Of a stretch of 64,000 nucleotides of DNA, positions 52,874-63,700 are shown in pieces. The DNA comes from Choricystis sp. odSpoLacu1. Lineage: Eukaryota; Chlorophyta; Trebouxiophyceae. Location of the stretch: NCBI GenBank assembly GCA_958009055.1, contig OY253658.1:372001-436000 (forward strand), in the 5' to 3' direction. The first letter of the stretch is position 1. The number at the start of each line of letters is the position of its first letter. The notes beneath the pieces are model-generated. The model was not told where the DNA came from, made no database searches, and saw only the letters and a list, made by a program, of their open reading frames with translations. Both the position numbers and the translations under genes were made by a program.

Positions 52874-54352
52874 CTACTGCAGCAGCTGGGGCGCGTGCAC
52901 CTCGGCCAGCGCGCGCGCCACGTCGCGGGGCGCGTCTCCCGCCCCCTTGGGCGCTTTCTTCTTCATCAGCGCCCACCGCCGTTTGGCGGCCGCGCCCGCC
53001 CGCCCCTCCACCACCCCCTCCCACTCCACTGCATGCTCGGGCGTGCCTGCAGGCAGCCCCAGCATGGCCGCCAGCAGCCTCCGATCATCCCCCCGCCCCC
53101 AGTCCCCCCGGTCCAGCATGGAGGGGGAGAGCTGGGTGTACCATTTTTCGCGGCACTGCAGAGATGACCGGCTCCCCACCGCCGCCGCCACCGCGTCCCA
53201 GTCCACGCCGTCCAGTGTGCCGTACGGGGAGGCCACCGCGCCGGCGGGGGGGAGGGGGAGGGTTGACGGGTCGGCGGTGGCGGCTGCGGCTGCGGAGCCA
53301 CCCGCGCGCACAGCCAAGTGAGCCCGCACCGCGGCGTCCAGGGACGCAGCTTCCGTGGCGCTCCAGCGGCCGGTGCAGCGAGGGGTGGTGGCGGCGTCAG
53401 TGGGGGCGCCCCCTCCACCCCCCACCTCGCGCCACTTGTCGCGGCACGCGGTGGGCAGGCGGCCGAGCGCGGCGCCGATGCCCGCCCACGCGTGGCCGCG
53501 AGCCGCCACCAGCTCCTTCAACCGGGTGACGTCATCGGCGCTCCATGCACCACCATAGTTCCCCGGGTGCAGCAACCGTGTCCCCGCCGCCCACACAGAC
53601 TTGACCGTGCGCTGCGGCAGGGCGGCCGCCACCGCCTTCCACGCGCCACGCGCCCTCTCTTTCTCCGGCCCCGTCCTCGTCTCAAACAGCCAGCCGTGGT
53701 CATGGGGAGGCAGGCCCTTGGCGGTGGCGTACGCGTGGACGGCAGCCACCAGTGCATCGCGCTCCTCCTCCGAAAACCTCCCCGTCTTCACGTCGCAGCG
53801 CGCGTTGGAGGCGCGCCAGCGCGGGAGTTCGGCGGGCGCCGCCGCCGCGTTGGCGGCGGCGGAGGCGGCGGTGGTGGAGGCGCCGGGAGGGACGCCGCGC
53901 AAGCGGCCGTCGGGGGTGGGCGGGGGGCGCACAGGGCGGCCGGCGCCGTCATCCGCCGCTGCCCGCCCCCGCTTCACGCCTTGTTTTTTCTGTGGGGTGG
54001 CTTCAACGCCCAACACCAGGCGGCCGTCGTCGCCGACGTCCAGGGTGTCGTCGTCGAGCGCGGCTGCCACCCACGCGCCCGCGGCGTGGGCGTCCGGGGG
54101 GGGGGCGTCCTCCGGCGCAGCGGCGCGTGCGGCTTTGGTGAGGCGTTTGACGAGCTGTGTGTGGGAGGGTGGAGGCGGAGGACGGTGAGTGGAGGGAGGG
54201 GGGGGACACGCATGCGGCGGCCAGCAATTGCCACGCCCCCCCCTCTTCTCTCTCCCCTCCCTCTCCGTCCCTACCTTTTTGGCGGACAGCGAGCCACCCG
54301 CATCAGCCAGCACGTCCCGCGCCAGGCGGCGCCAGGGCGGGGGGGCTGGCAT
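52874..54352 (-). CDS. Myb-repeat protein of the REB1/TTF1/DMTF1 type
   Basis: Exons 54275-54352 and 52874-54154, phase 0, 452 residues. Several Myb/SANT repeats follow one another: TGRFSEEERDALVAAVHAYA, AWKAVAAALPQRTVKSVWAA, GGAWSADDVTRLKELVAARG, HAWAGIGAALGRLPTACRDK, CTGRWSATEAASLDAAVRAH, VDWDAVAAAVGSRSSLQCRE and a final RRLLAAMLGLPAGTPEHAVE unit. The order and the 'LQCREKWYTQLSPSM' box match plant DMTF1/REB1-like and yeast Reb1 factors, which bind DNA and stop RNA polymerase I at the rDNA. A nuclear or nucleolar role is inferred. A basic VKRGRAAADDG segment precedes the repeats. Confidence 0.75.
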   Translation of the reverse strand: MPAPPPWRRLARDVLADAGGSLSAKKVGTEREGREKRGGRGNCWPPHACPPPPSTHRPPPPPSHTQLVKRLTKAARAAAPEDAPPPDAHAAGAWVAAALDDDTLDVGDDGRLVLGVEATPQKKQGVKRGRAAADDGAGRPVRPPPTPDGRLRGVPPGASTTAASAAANAAAAPAELPRWRASNARCDVKTGRFSEEERDALVAAVHAYATAKGLPPHDHGWLFETRTGPEKERARGAWKAVAAALPQRTVKSVWAAGTRLLHPGNYGGAWSADDVTRLKELVAARGHAWAGIGAALGRLPTACRDKWREVGGGGGAPTDAATTPRCTGRWSATEAASLDAAVRAHLAVRAGGSAAAAATADPSTLPLPPAGAVASPYGTLDGVDWDAVAAAVGSRSSLQCREKWYTQLSPSMLDRGDWGRGDDRRLLAAMLGLPAGTPEHAVEWEGVVEGRAGAAAKRRWALMKKKAPKGAGDAPRDVARALAEVHAPQLLQ

Positions 54353-55347
54353 GGGAGTTTGGGGGCGGCGTCAGCGGCGCCAGGCGGGCGCACACACGGG
54401 CGCCCGTTGCTGCCGACGGCGCAAAGAGTGTGTGTGTGCGTAAGTCTGTGGCACGTCGACAGGCGAGGCACGCGCTGTCGGGTGCGGAGTTGGCTTGGGG
54501 TGGCCAAAAACTTTTGGAGGTGTGGAGAGTGTTTTTGTTTTTTGGTGTCGGCCCACGTTTTTTTTGTGCGCTCAGCCCGCGGTCGCACAGCGATCAACCC
54601 CGCGGCAGGGCCACCGCACGGGATGGAGGGGGCTCCGGGCGCCTTTGCACGCTGTTTGTGGCTGGGTGGCGTCCCGTTGGGGCTGGCGTGGGGAAGGGTT
54701 GTGTGTGCGAGCGTTGTGGCGGCGCGGGCGGCAGGAACGGTGACCACACGCTGGGCGCGCTCTGTGACGTGAAGAAACCATTCCCGCGCCCGGCGGTAGA
54801 GGCTGTGTGTGTGTGGGCCCGACTTCTTTTTGGCCCAGGCACACGGAGTTTTTGGGCGGGCCAAGTTGTTCCTCTCGCGAGGCTCGAGAAAGGACGCGGC
54901 CACAACCCCCGCTCGTCGGCTCTCTCCCTCGCTCCGCCGCCTCTTTTCTCGTCCGTTGCATCACTTTGGGCGCTACCTCCGCCCGTTACCTCGCACGGTG
55001 AGTCACTTGTTTGTTTCTGTGGTGTCGCAGTGCCCGATCGCGGCGGCGGCCGCAGGAACGGAGCCGCCTCCTGAGAGTCAGGGGCGCCCCCAAAAAAAAC
55101 ACTCTCCTACGCCCCCGCCCGCCGGTTTCCGGCCGCGCTCCTTCCCCGCGCACCCGCTGTGCGCACTGTGCATTTGGCGCTATCAACGGGCGGCGTCGAG
55201 GAGGATGTGGGCCGGGCGGTGAGCGCGCACTCCGTGTGCGCGCGCGCCGTGCAGTCGGCCCACCGAAATCGGCGCCGCCTTTGACTCCGTTGTCAGACCG
55301 TGCCCGCGGCCGGCTCACCCACGCTCCTCCTTTTGCACCCCCCTCAG
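54353..55347. other. Upstream region of the expansin-like gene, with a probable 5'-UTR intron
   Basis: About 1 kb between divergent starts (Myb protein and expansin-like gene). A strong donor, CACG/GTGAGTCAC at 54997-54998, and an acceptor CCCCTCAG that ends exactly before the expansin ATG at 55348 suggest a 350-base intron in the 5' leader. The rest shows no supported gene. Confidence 0.45.
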
Positions 55348-57310
55348 ATGCGCCTCCTGTATTGCGCGTGCCTTTGGGCGGCGTGCATTGCCTCCGTCTC
55401 GGCTGTGACGGTGAGAATTCGGGTGTTTTTGAGCGGACTTGTGCGAGAGGCTGGTTTTGGGAGCGGCGCGTGCGCACGCAGGATCCCCCTCCGTCTCCGC
55501 GCCCTCCCTGTGCCCCGCCTGACCGTCTGACCGCCTGACCTCCCCTCCCACACACTGACCTTCCTCTCCCTTAATTAAAACCTTCAGCCAATCTCTGGTT
55601 GGAACGAGGGGATTGCTACGAATTATGGCGGGTACGAAAATCGACCTTTTTTGGCCGTCGGTCACCACCCAATCTGCCTCCGTCTTGCACGTCCCCCCCG
55701 CTCACACCTGCACGTCTCTCACCCCTCCCCCCCCCCAAACGAATTCTTAAACAACCCTCAGGCCGTACGACGGCAAAAACCCCAACGAACCCAGCTGGGG
55801 CACGTCCATAGTGAGTGTTTTGTTCGGGCGCGGCGTCGGCCTCTGTTTTTTCGCGTCGGTGGCTCCCCACTGCAAAGTGGTGGTTGGCGCCCTCCCCCTG
55901 CACCGGAGCCTGCGCCCTCCCCCACGCAAGACGCGGGCCGAGCTCGCGCCTCGATGGGGGCCCGGCATGCGTATTGGGATCGGACGTGCGGCGCCGCAAA
56001 ACGGCGACGGTGACGCGCTGCAGTCGTTTCTTCGTCGGCAACCGCGTGCCTTCACGCTTGCGCCCCAGCTCACTCTCTCCCCCCCCCCCCCCCCCCCCAG
56101 GGCTCCTGCGGCTTCGGCATGCTGGACAAAGGCGCCTGGCCCTACTGGTCGGTCGCCGCCTTCTCCCCCTCCAACAAGTTTTTCAAGGCGGGCCCCCTCG
56201 GCGCGTGCGGCCAGTGCTACGAGATCAAGTGTGTCGACAAGGACGGCCCGTGGAAGGGGCGCTGCTTCACGGGGCCCAACCAGGTGTCTGTTGTGATTCA
56301 GATCACGGATTCCTGCCCCGAGTGCGAGGCCGACCACATCGACATTCAAGCGTTGACGTTTGCCAAGGTGTGTGGGAAAAAGGGAGGGTGTGTGGGCTGC
56401 TAGAGAGAGACGGGCCACACGCGACCCTCCGCCTCCCCTGCGCCCCAGGGGGTGGCATGTGTGTTCCGCCCCAGTGGGCCACCGCGGCGGTGGGGAGGAA
56501 GGAGGGCTGGCACCACACCACCACACGTTCCCCAACCACCCCCCACCCCCACCCCCACCCCGTCAACCCACCCTCCACAGCTGGCCCCCATGGAAATGGG
56601 CCGCGTCAACATCCAGTACCGCCGCGTCGAGTGCGTCCCCCCCAAGAAGATGGTGGTGTACGTCGACCAGTCGCACGGCCAGGACAAGTGGTTGCGCCTG
56701 TTTGTGGGAGCAGGCTGGCGGCAAGGCCGAAATCTCCAAAGTTCAAATCCGCCCCGCCAACTCCAACTCGGGCTGGACCGACCTCACCAACAAGTGGGGT
56801 TCCGCGTGGGAGATGTCGCACGCGCCCCCGTTCCCGCTGGACGTCAACATCGTTGGTACTGATGGCGACTCGTTGACCGCGTTTGGTGTGCTGACCGACA
56901 AGGGGGTCGGCAAGATGCCAACGAATGTTCAATTCCGCATGACCAACCCGTCCGACTCCGGCCTCGTCAACTCCATCAGCGGCGGCGGCGGCGGCGGCAT
57001 GCCGGCCGCGTACGCGGGCGACAAGACGCCGGGGTCTGCGTCGCCGTCGCCCGGCGGCGCGCCCGCGCCCTCGTCTGGCTCTTCCTCCTCCTCCTCCTCC
57101 TCCGGCCCCTGCGACGACATCCCGTCCTCCACCTACTGGTCGTGCGCCGACCAGAAGAAGTGGGGCCAGTGCGACCTGTGGTGGATGAAGCAGGGGGGGC
57201 CTGGCGCCAACGGGCAGAAGGCGGACAAGGGCTACTGCCGCGCCACGTGTGGCGCGTGCAGCGGTGGCGCCAGCAGCAGCGGCCGGCGACTGGCGGGCGT
57301 GGCGGTGTGA
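55348..57310 (+). CDS. Secreted expansin-like protein with C-terminal ShKT-like cysteine module; one frame break
   Basis: Exons 55348-55410 (signal peptide MRLLYCACLWAACIASVSAV), 55588-55631, 55762-55810, 56101-56367 and 56581-57310. The double-psi barrel domain has GSCGFGMLDKGAWPYWSVAA, GPLGACGQCYEIKCVDKDGP, VVIQITDSCPECEADHIDIQ (expansin/GH45 'TD.CP' and 'HFD'-like HID) and LAPMEMGRVNIQYRRVEC. The second, CBM63-like domain has KMVVYVDQSHGQDKWLRLF and VQIRPANSNSGWTDLTNKWG. A Ser linker leads to a six-cysteine end, CDDIPSSTYWSCADQKKWGQ then GYCRATCGAC, ShKT-like. Between the two domains the frame moves by +1 near 56702-56712 (GTGGGAGC where GTGGAGC would fit). About 383 residues when read across. 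Likely loosens wall polymers outside the cell. Confidence 0.78.
56079..56100 (+). other. Acceptor of expansin intron 3 with a pure C20 tract
   Basis: Twenty consecutive C directly before the AG at 56099-56100 form the whole polypyrimidine tract. Splice-site polypyrimidine tracts without any T in the last 20 bases are unusual. Confidence 0.8.
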
Positions 57311-58474
57311 GAGACACGTCTGCACACCCCGCTGCCACCCCTTTTTTTTTACCCCTGTTTTTTGTCGTCAACCTGCCTGTTTCTTTGCACCCTTTTGCGA
57401 TCCCCACTCGCAAAGCAAGCTACCGTGGCTCCCCGTAACTCTCCATCTCTTTTTTTTTCCATCGTGGACCGTGGAACACCCCCCCCCCCCGTGTGTGCAG
57501 CCTTTTTTCCAACCTTTTTTTTCTTTTCCCGTTTCACCCCCCCCCCCCCCCCCTGCTTTTGAGCGCGATCGAGACCCTGTGTGTGTGTGTGCGCGCGCAC
57601 GCGCACGCTGCGTGTGTGCTCCTTCCTTGGGGGTGTGGTGGGGGTCGTGTGGGTGGGTGGGTGGGGGGCAAGACTTCCCTCCCCCCCCCGCTTCGCCCTG
57701 CTCCCCCCTTCCATTTTTTTGGGCCGTCGCCCCCACTCCCCGCTGTTGGCGGTCCCTTTCCTCCCCCCGCCCCCCCCCCCCCCCCACCTCGTTCGACTGT
57801 TTTTGTTGGCCGGCGGCGGGGGGACAAGAAGTCGCCCCCCCCCCCCCCCCCCAAACACGCCCCCCCCCCCCCAAAAAGGACGCGCCGCCCCCGCCGCCGT
57901 CTTTTTTCTTCTGTTTTTGCCTTGATTTTTTTTACCCGCTTTGTGCCTTTTCCCTTTTCCTTTTTTCACAACTGTCGAGAGATGAAAGAGCGCGTGCCTT
58001 TCCACACACACACACCTTACCGTTTTTTTTTTTTTTCCTTTGGAGAGAGTTGGTGAGTGTGGGGGGGCCCGGTGCACGAGAGAGTGGGGGCGTACGCGCA
58101 CAGTCTTGCGTGTGAGCCCCCCCCCCCCCCCGCTTGGCCTGGTCCCCCCCTTTTTTCCCTTGTCGTGGTGTGCGTTTTGGGCGCACGACAGAGAGAGAAA
58201 CAAAAACCACCACCGCCCTTCCCCAACCACAAGCCTTCCCACGATCCCACACGGTTCCACCCACCCACCCCCTATCCCCCCCTCCCATCACGTACAATTT
58301 AGTAATGAAACGCGCTCTGACATGCTCCCCACGAAAGAAAAGGGCGTTTTGTTGGTGTGGGTGTGTGTGGGGTGATCAGCCTGTGAAGAAGAGAAGAGAA
58401 ACTCGTCTTCTTCTCACAACCGTCGCCCCGTTTTTCTCCTCCCCTGGCCAACTCTCCGTCACGACTGCCACCCC
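57311..58474. other. Long C-run and T-run spacer between expansin-like gene and STI1
   Basis: About 1.16 kb with many pure C tracts of 11-17 (for example near 57479, 57537, 57769, 57837, 57861 and 58118) and T tracts of 8-14 (57341, 57449, 58025). It is the most homopolymer-rich part of the window and lies between two + strand genes. No ORF or RNA gene is supported. It would hold the STI1 promoter; no clear heat-shock element was found. Confidence 0.45.
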
Positions 58475-60490
58475 ATGGCGACGGCTGACGAGCTCAAGGT
58501 GAGCCAGCACGGGCTTGTGTGCGGCGCGGCGGCCGGAAACGCGCGTGAAAAGGCAGGAGCGGGCGGAGCTTCCGCAGCGTTTCTTCCATGGGTGGCTGGA
58601 GAAGAGAAGCACACGCCCCCCTCCCAAACTCGCCGACCTTCCGCCCCTCACCACACACACGCACCACTCTCCTTCCCTCTCTCAGGCCCAAGGCAACGCC
58701 GCCTTCTCGGCGGGCGGCTACGAGGCGGCGGCCGCCGCGTTTGGCGCCGCGATCGAGCTCGACGCGAGCAACCACGTCCTCTTCTCCAACCGGTCGGCGG
58801 CCCTGGTGAGATGAGGGAGTGGGAAGGGGAAGGATGAAGCATGGAGGAGAGATAGAGAGTGGAGGGAGACGGGCGGCGGGCAAGACACACGGCCGACACA
58901 TTCTTTTCACACCCTCTCCTCAGGCCTCCCTCGGTCGCTACGCCGACGCGCTGACCGACGCGGAACGCACCGTCTCCCTCGCCCCCGACTGGGCCAAGGG
59001 CTACTCCCGCCTGGGGGCCGCCCTGGTGGGCCTGGGGCGGCACGAGGACGCGGTGGCCGCGTATGAGAAGGGGTTGGAGGTTGACCCTCAAAACGCCGCC
59101 CTGACTGAAGGCCGCACTGCAGCTGCCGCCCGCGCGGCCGCTGCCGCCGACGCTGCATCCGGCGCGGGCGCCGCGGGCGACCTGTTCGGGCCGACGTTCT
59201 GGGCCAAGCTGGCGGCGACGCCGGCGAAGTCCCACCTCGCGACCGACGCCTCCTTCCGCGCGCTGGTCGACCGTGTCGCCGCCGACCCGGCTGCTTTAAC
59301 CGTCGCCCTGTCCGACCCGCGAATGGGGGCCGCCATGCAGGCCGTGTTCGGGGTGAGCATCCAGGCTGGCGGTGCTGGTGGTGGTGGTGAAGGCGCGCCC
59401 CCCGCCTCCGCCGCCCCCGCCACCCCCAGCCGAACCCACGCCGCCTCCGCCCGAGCCCACGCCCGAGCAAGCCGCGGCAGCCGAGGCGCGCGCCAAGGCT
59501 CAAGCAGAAAAGGATGCGGGGAATGCGGCGTATAAAGCGAAGGACTTTGATGCTGCCATCGCCCACTATACCGTCGCTGCCGATCTGGACCCCTCCGACC
59601 CCACCTACCTGACCAACCGGGCCGCCGCCAAGCTGGAGGCGGGCGACACGGAAGGTGCCCTGGCCGACTGCGACGCCGCGGTCGAAACCGGGCGGGCGGC
59701 GCGCGCAGACTATCGCCTGATCGCCAAAGCGCTCGCGCGGCGCGGCGCCGCGCTCGCCAAGTCGGGCGACCTGGAGGGCGCGGTCGCCGCCTACCAGAAA
59801 TCACTCACCGAGCACCGGTCGGCGGACACGCTCACAAAAATGCAGGCGGCGCAGAAAGCGTTGAAAGCGGCGACGGAGGCGGCGTACGTTGATTTTGCGA
59901 AAGCCGACGACGAGAAAGAGGCCGGCAACGCCGCCTTCCGCGAAGCGCGCTACCCGGACTCCGTCAAACACTACTCTGAAGCCTTGGCACGTGGACCCCC
60001 TGGCTCCTACCCGGACGCCCACAAGCTGCTGTCCAACCGGGCGGCGTGCTACACCAAGCTGGGCGCGTGGGCGGATGGTGTGAAGGACGCAGACGCGTGC
60101 ATCGCGCTCGCGCCTGATTTCGTCAAAGGCTACTCCCGCAAAGGCCACCTCCAGTTCTTTTCGCGCGAGTACGACAAAGCCTTGCTTACGTATCAGGCGG
60201 GCTTGAAGGTCGAACCCGACAACGAGGAACTGAAAGATGGCGTCTCGCGCTGCCTCGCCGCCATCCAAAAGTTCAACCGCGGCGATGCGGATGCCGACGA
60301 AGTCGCAGAGCGCCAGGCCAAAGCCATGGCTGATCCTGAAGTGCAGGCCATTTTGACGGACCCGGTCATGCGGCAAGTGTTGGCCGACTTTCAGGATGAT
60401 CCTGCTGCCGCCGCGCGGCACAGCGCGCAGCCAGAGGTCATGGCCAAGATTCAGAAGCTGGTTACGGCCGGGTTGGTGCGGGTTTCGTGA
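58475..60490 (+). CDS. STI1: HSP70/HSP90-organising co-chaperone STI1/HOP
   Basis: Exons 58475-58498, 58686-58805, 58924-59371 and 59430-60490 in my preferred model (about 550 residues). TPR1 is AQGNAAFSAGGYEAAAAAFG to LEVDPQNAAL; DP1 is DLFGPTFWAKLAATPAKSHL to DPRMGAAMQAVFG. TPR2A starts AEKDAGNAAYKAKDFDAAIA; TPR2B is DEKEAGNAAFREARYPDSVK with KLLSNRAACYTKLGAWADGV and FVKGYSRKGHLQFFSREYDK. DP2 is DPEVQAILTDPVMRQVLADF. This is the full HOP order. The frame changes in the Pro-rich linker at about 59372-59430; a short intron (GT at 59372, CAG at 59429) restores it, but a strong GTGAGC donor at 59353 or a +1 indel are alternatives. HOP hands clients from HSP70 to HSP90. Confidence 0.9.
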
Positions 60491-60765
60491 GGATGGAGAG
60501 GTGTTGCGTTGCTGCTGTGTTAGAAAACAAACCGTGTGCCTGACGAGAGAAAATAAGAGGGAGAGCGGAGAGGTAACCTCCGCTCGAGTGTCAGGCGCAC
60601 CTCACTCTCTGTCTCTGCCGCGTGCACCGGCCATTCCCGTGCACGTGCCCTCGCACCTTCTCCACACGAGGCGTCGTCCGTGAGCCCTCGTCTACGCGCA
60701 AAGCGCGGCCAAAACAGGCGCGCGCAGAGCGCCAACCGCCCCCCCCCCCCCCCAATTTGTTACCC

Positions 60766-63700
60766 ATGCACCGCTTGATCCTTGCCCTGGCCGCCCTGGC
60801 GGCGGTCGCCAACGCTGGTGTCAATGATGTGGTGAGTTTGGGGTGGCGTGTCGACGCGTGTGGGAGCGTGCGTGCGAGGGTGTGCGAGGGTGAAAAACTA
60901 GGAGAGAGGAACCAACGCGAAAAATGTGCCGCGCGCCGCGCGACGTCAAGACCCCCGGCGGCAGGAGCCCCCGACCACTGCCCGCCCGCCCACCCGACCC
61001 ACACTTCCTATCCCTTAGGGCCCTACCCTCACCGCCAAACTCCTCAACGCGTCCGCCGCCCTGGGGGCCAAACCGGTCTTCAACGCGACCCGCACCAAGA
61101 TTCAAGCCAACCAAGCCGACGTGGAGGCCGCCGTCGACCAGCTGCGCGGCGGCCCGCCGACTGCCAAGGGTGTGATTACGCCTACGGCGACGGACGCAGC
61201 GTTGCCTATTGCCACGCTGGGGGCCCAGTGCGGTGCCGGCGTCGCCAAGTGCATGCACGGGTGTTGTGGCCCTGCAGGCGTCTGCAGCCTGTCGTCCACT
61301 GCCTGCGGCCCTCTGTGCCAGGCGCCCTATTCGGCGGTCGTGTCGCCGTGCGCCAGCGCGCTGCCGCAGCCGCCGCCCGCGGCGAGCCTGCCGCTTGTCG
61401 GGCCGGGCGCGGTGTGCGGCGAGTATGTGGCGGCTTGTGCGACGGGTGAGTTCTTTGTGTGTTCGTGGTCCTCCCCTCACCAACATGCTGCTCAACCCTT
61501 CACTCCTCCTCCCACGCCTCCTCCCACCTCCTTCCACAGGCTGTTGTAACCAACTTAATTACTGCTCTGATCCCGACGGCTTGTTTGCGTGCTCCATTTC
61601 ATCGTGCTCGCTCCCCGCGTCCCCTAACTCGGCATCGTGTGCGGCGGTCCACGCGGCCGCCCAACCCGTCACCAGGCGCTACAAGTTTGTGGCGAGCTTG
61701 GGCAAGTCGGCCCCTGATGGGTTTGAGGTGGACACGGTGTTGATCAACGGGAAACACCCGGGGCCGACGATTTGGAGCGACGCAGGCGACCGCGTGATCG
61801 TCGAGTTTGTCAACCTGCTGGGCGTGCCGTCCACGCTGCACTGGCACGGCCAGAAACAGATCAAGACGAACATTATGGATGGCGTCGACCCCGTGACCCA
61901 AGTCGGCACGCCCGGCCTGCTGGGCCGGCGCCTGGCGTCCGCCGCCGGCACCGGCCCCAACGTGACGGAGCCGCCGCCCCCAACCTACCTCTACGACTTC
62001 ATCACCGACGCTCCCGGCGCCTACTGGTACCACGACCACTCGTCTGACCTCACCTACGTCAACGGACTGCGTGGCGCGTTGATCGTGTCGGACCCCTGGT
62101 CCCCCGTGTTGCCCGTGTACAAGTCGCGCCCTGTCGCGTTCATCGCCGATGACTACCACGAAGTCGCATCGACCCTTCTGGCGCAGTATATCAACCCCAA
62201 CAACACAGGTAAGAAGAAGGAGGGGATGGATAGAGAAGGGGCGTGTGAGTTGGGGTCGGGTGACCTCACACACTGTCCCCCTCTCTCCAGATGGCGTCGA
62301 ACCAGTGCCAAAATCTTTTTCGATCAACGGCCTCACAGGCCGCACGACGCAGTGGTGTGGCGCCGCTGGCCAGCCTCCGTGCCGCACCTCCGTCATCGCG
62401 ACTGGGCGTCTCTCGTCTTGCGCCAATCCCGCCACGGTGCTGAACTTTGTCAGTGGCGCCGCGTTTGCGTACGTGCTGGTGCACCTGCGCACAACGGCGT
62501 CGATCACGGCGACTTTGGTTACCCTTGACGGCGTGACGCTCGCGTCGCCGCGCCCGATCCTGCTGTCGTTGACCGACCCTCTGATTTTGTACCCTGGCCA
62601 ACGCGCGGGCGTGCAGCTGTGCAGCGATGATCCTGCAGCCGCTGCTGCCGCGGGCGGGTCCCTGTTTGTGCGGGCGCCTCTGAAGCAGTTTGGAACGCTC
62701 ACCTCCAACAGCAACGGGCTGGGGCTCGACGGCCCGGGGTCGATCGTCGATATCGCGGCTGCTGTTGTCACGTTTGGCGGGGACGTGCCGTCCAAGACGG
62801 CTACAAGGGAGCCGCTGCCGCCGCCGGCGCCTCTCAACGCCGTCGTTTTAAACAACGCGCCGTACGAAGAGATCATAGCGTCCTCCCTCGTCAACGCGGT
62901 GTGGGGGCGCCCCCCTGTCGACGTCCCTGGGCACACGCTGGCCCCCGTGGCGCAGCCGCCGCCGCCCGCGACGGTGACGGTGCCCATCCTGCTGTCCACC
63001 GGCTTCCTGTCGAGCACGTCCGCCCAGTACTTTTACTTCAACAACATTACTTTTTCGCCGCCGTCGCAGCCCGCGATTTTGCAATCGGCGCTGTCGCCGG
63101 TGGGGGTGCCGCCCAACGCGGCGCCGGATACCGCCGGGTACAACGTCCTTAAATTTCCGTACTCCGCCGTCGTCGATCTTGTCATCTACAACACCGACAC
63201 GGGCGACCACCCTCTGCATGTGCGTGTTTTTGGGGCGGAAATGAGTTTGAGAGAGAGGGTCTTTGCGTGCGTAGTTGGTTTCGCGTGAGAAGCGCACACG
63301 TGTGCGCGTCTCTCTCACCACACACAACTTTTACTCCCTCCCACCTCCCCCACACAGCTTCACGGCCAATCATTTTGGGTCATGGCGGAAGGCGGCCCCA
63401 ATTCGGGGCCGTACAACCCCGCTACAACTCCTCTAATCCCCAAATATGTGCGCGATGTGGCCGCCGTGCAAAAGGGCAGCTACCTGGTCATCCGCTTTAC
63501 CTCCAGGTGAACATGGGGTGTTTGGAGGGTGGGACACGGGTGGGTGGGTGGGTGGGTGTTTGCGTCCGTGTTTCAGTCACCCCGCACTTGCGTTTCCGTT
63601 TTTAACCAAACCCTTTTAAACCCAACCCCAACCCTCCAGCCACCCTCTTGAATGGTTCTTTCACTGCCATGTGAGTGCTCTGTGTTTGTGGTGTGTTTGT

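Noticed and set aside
59353..59430. STI1 as another +1 frameshift gene
   Set aside because: A short phase-fitting intron (59372-59429) or use of the GTGAGC donor at 59353 explains the frame change, so I did not count it with the homopolymer breaks.
63536..63560. GGGTGGGTGGGTGGG run in a multicopper-oxidase intron as a functional G-quadruplex
   Set aside because: TGGG-type repeats occur in many introns here; nothing singles this one out.
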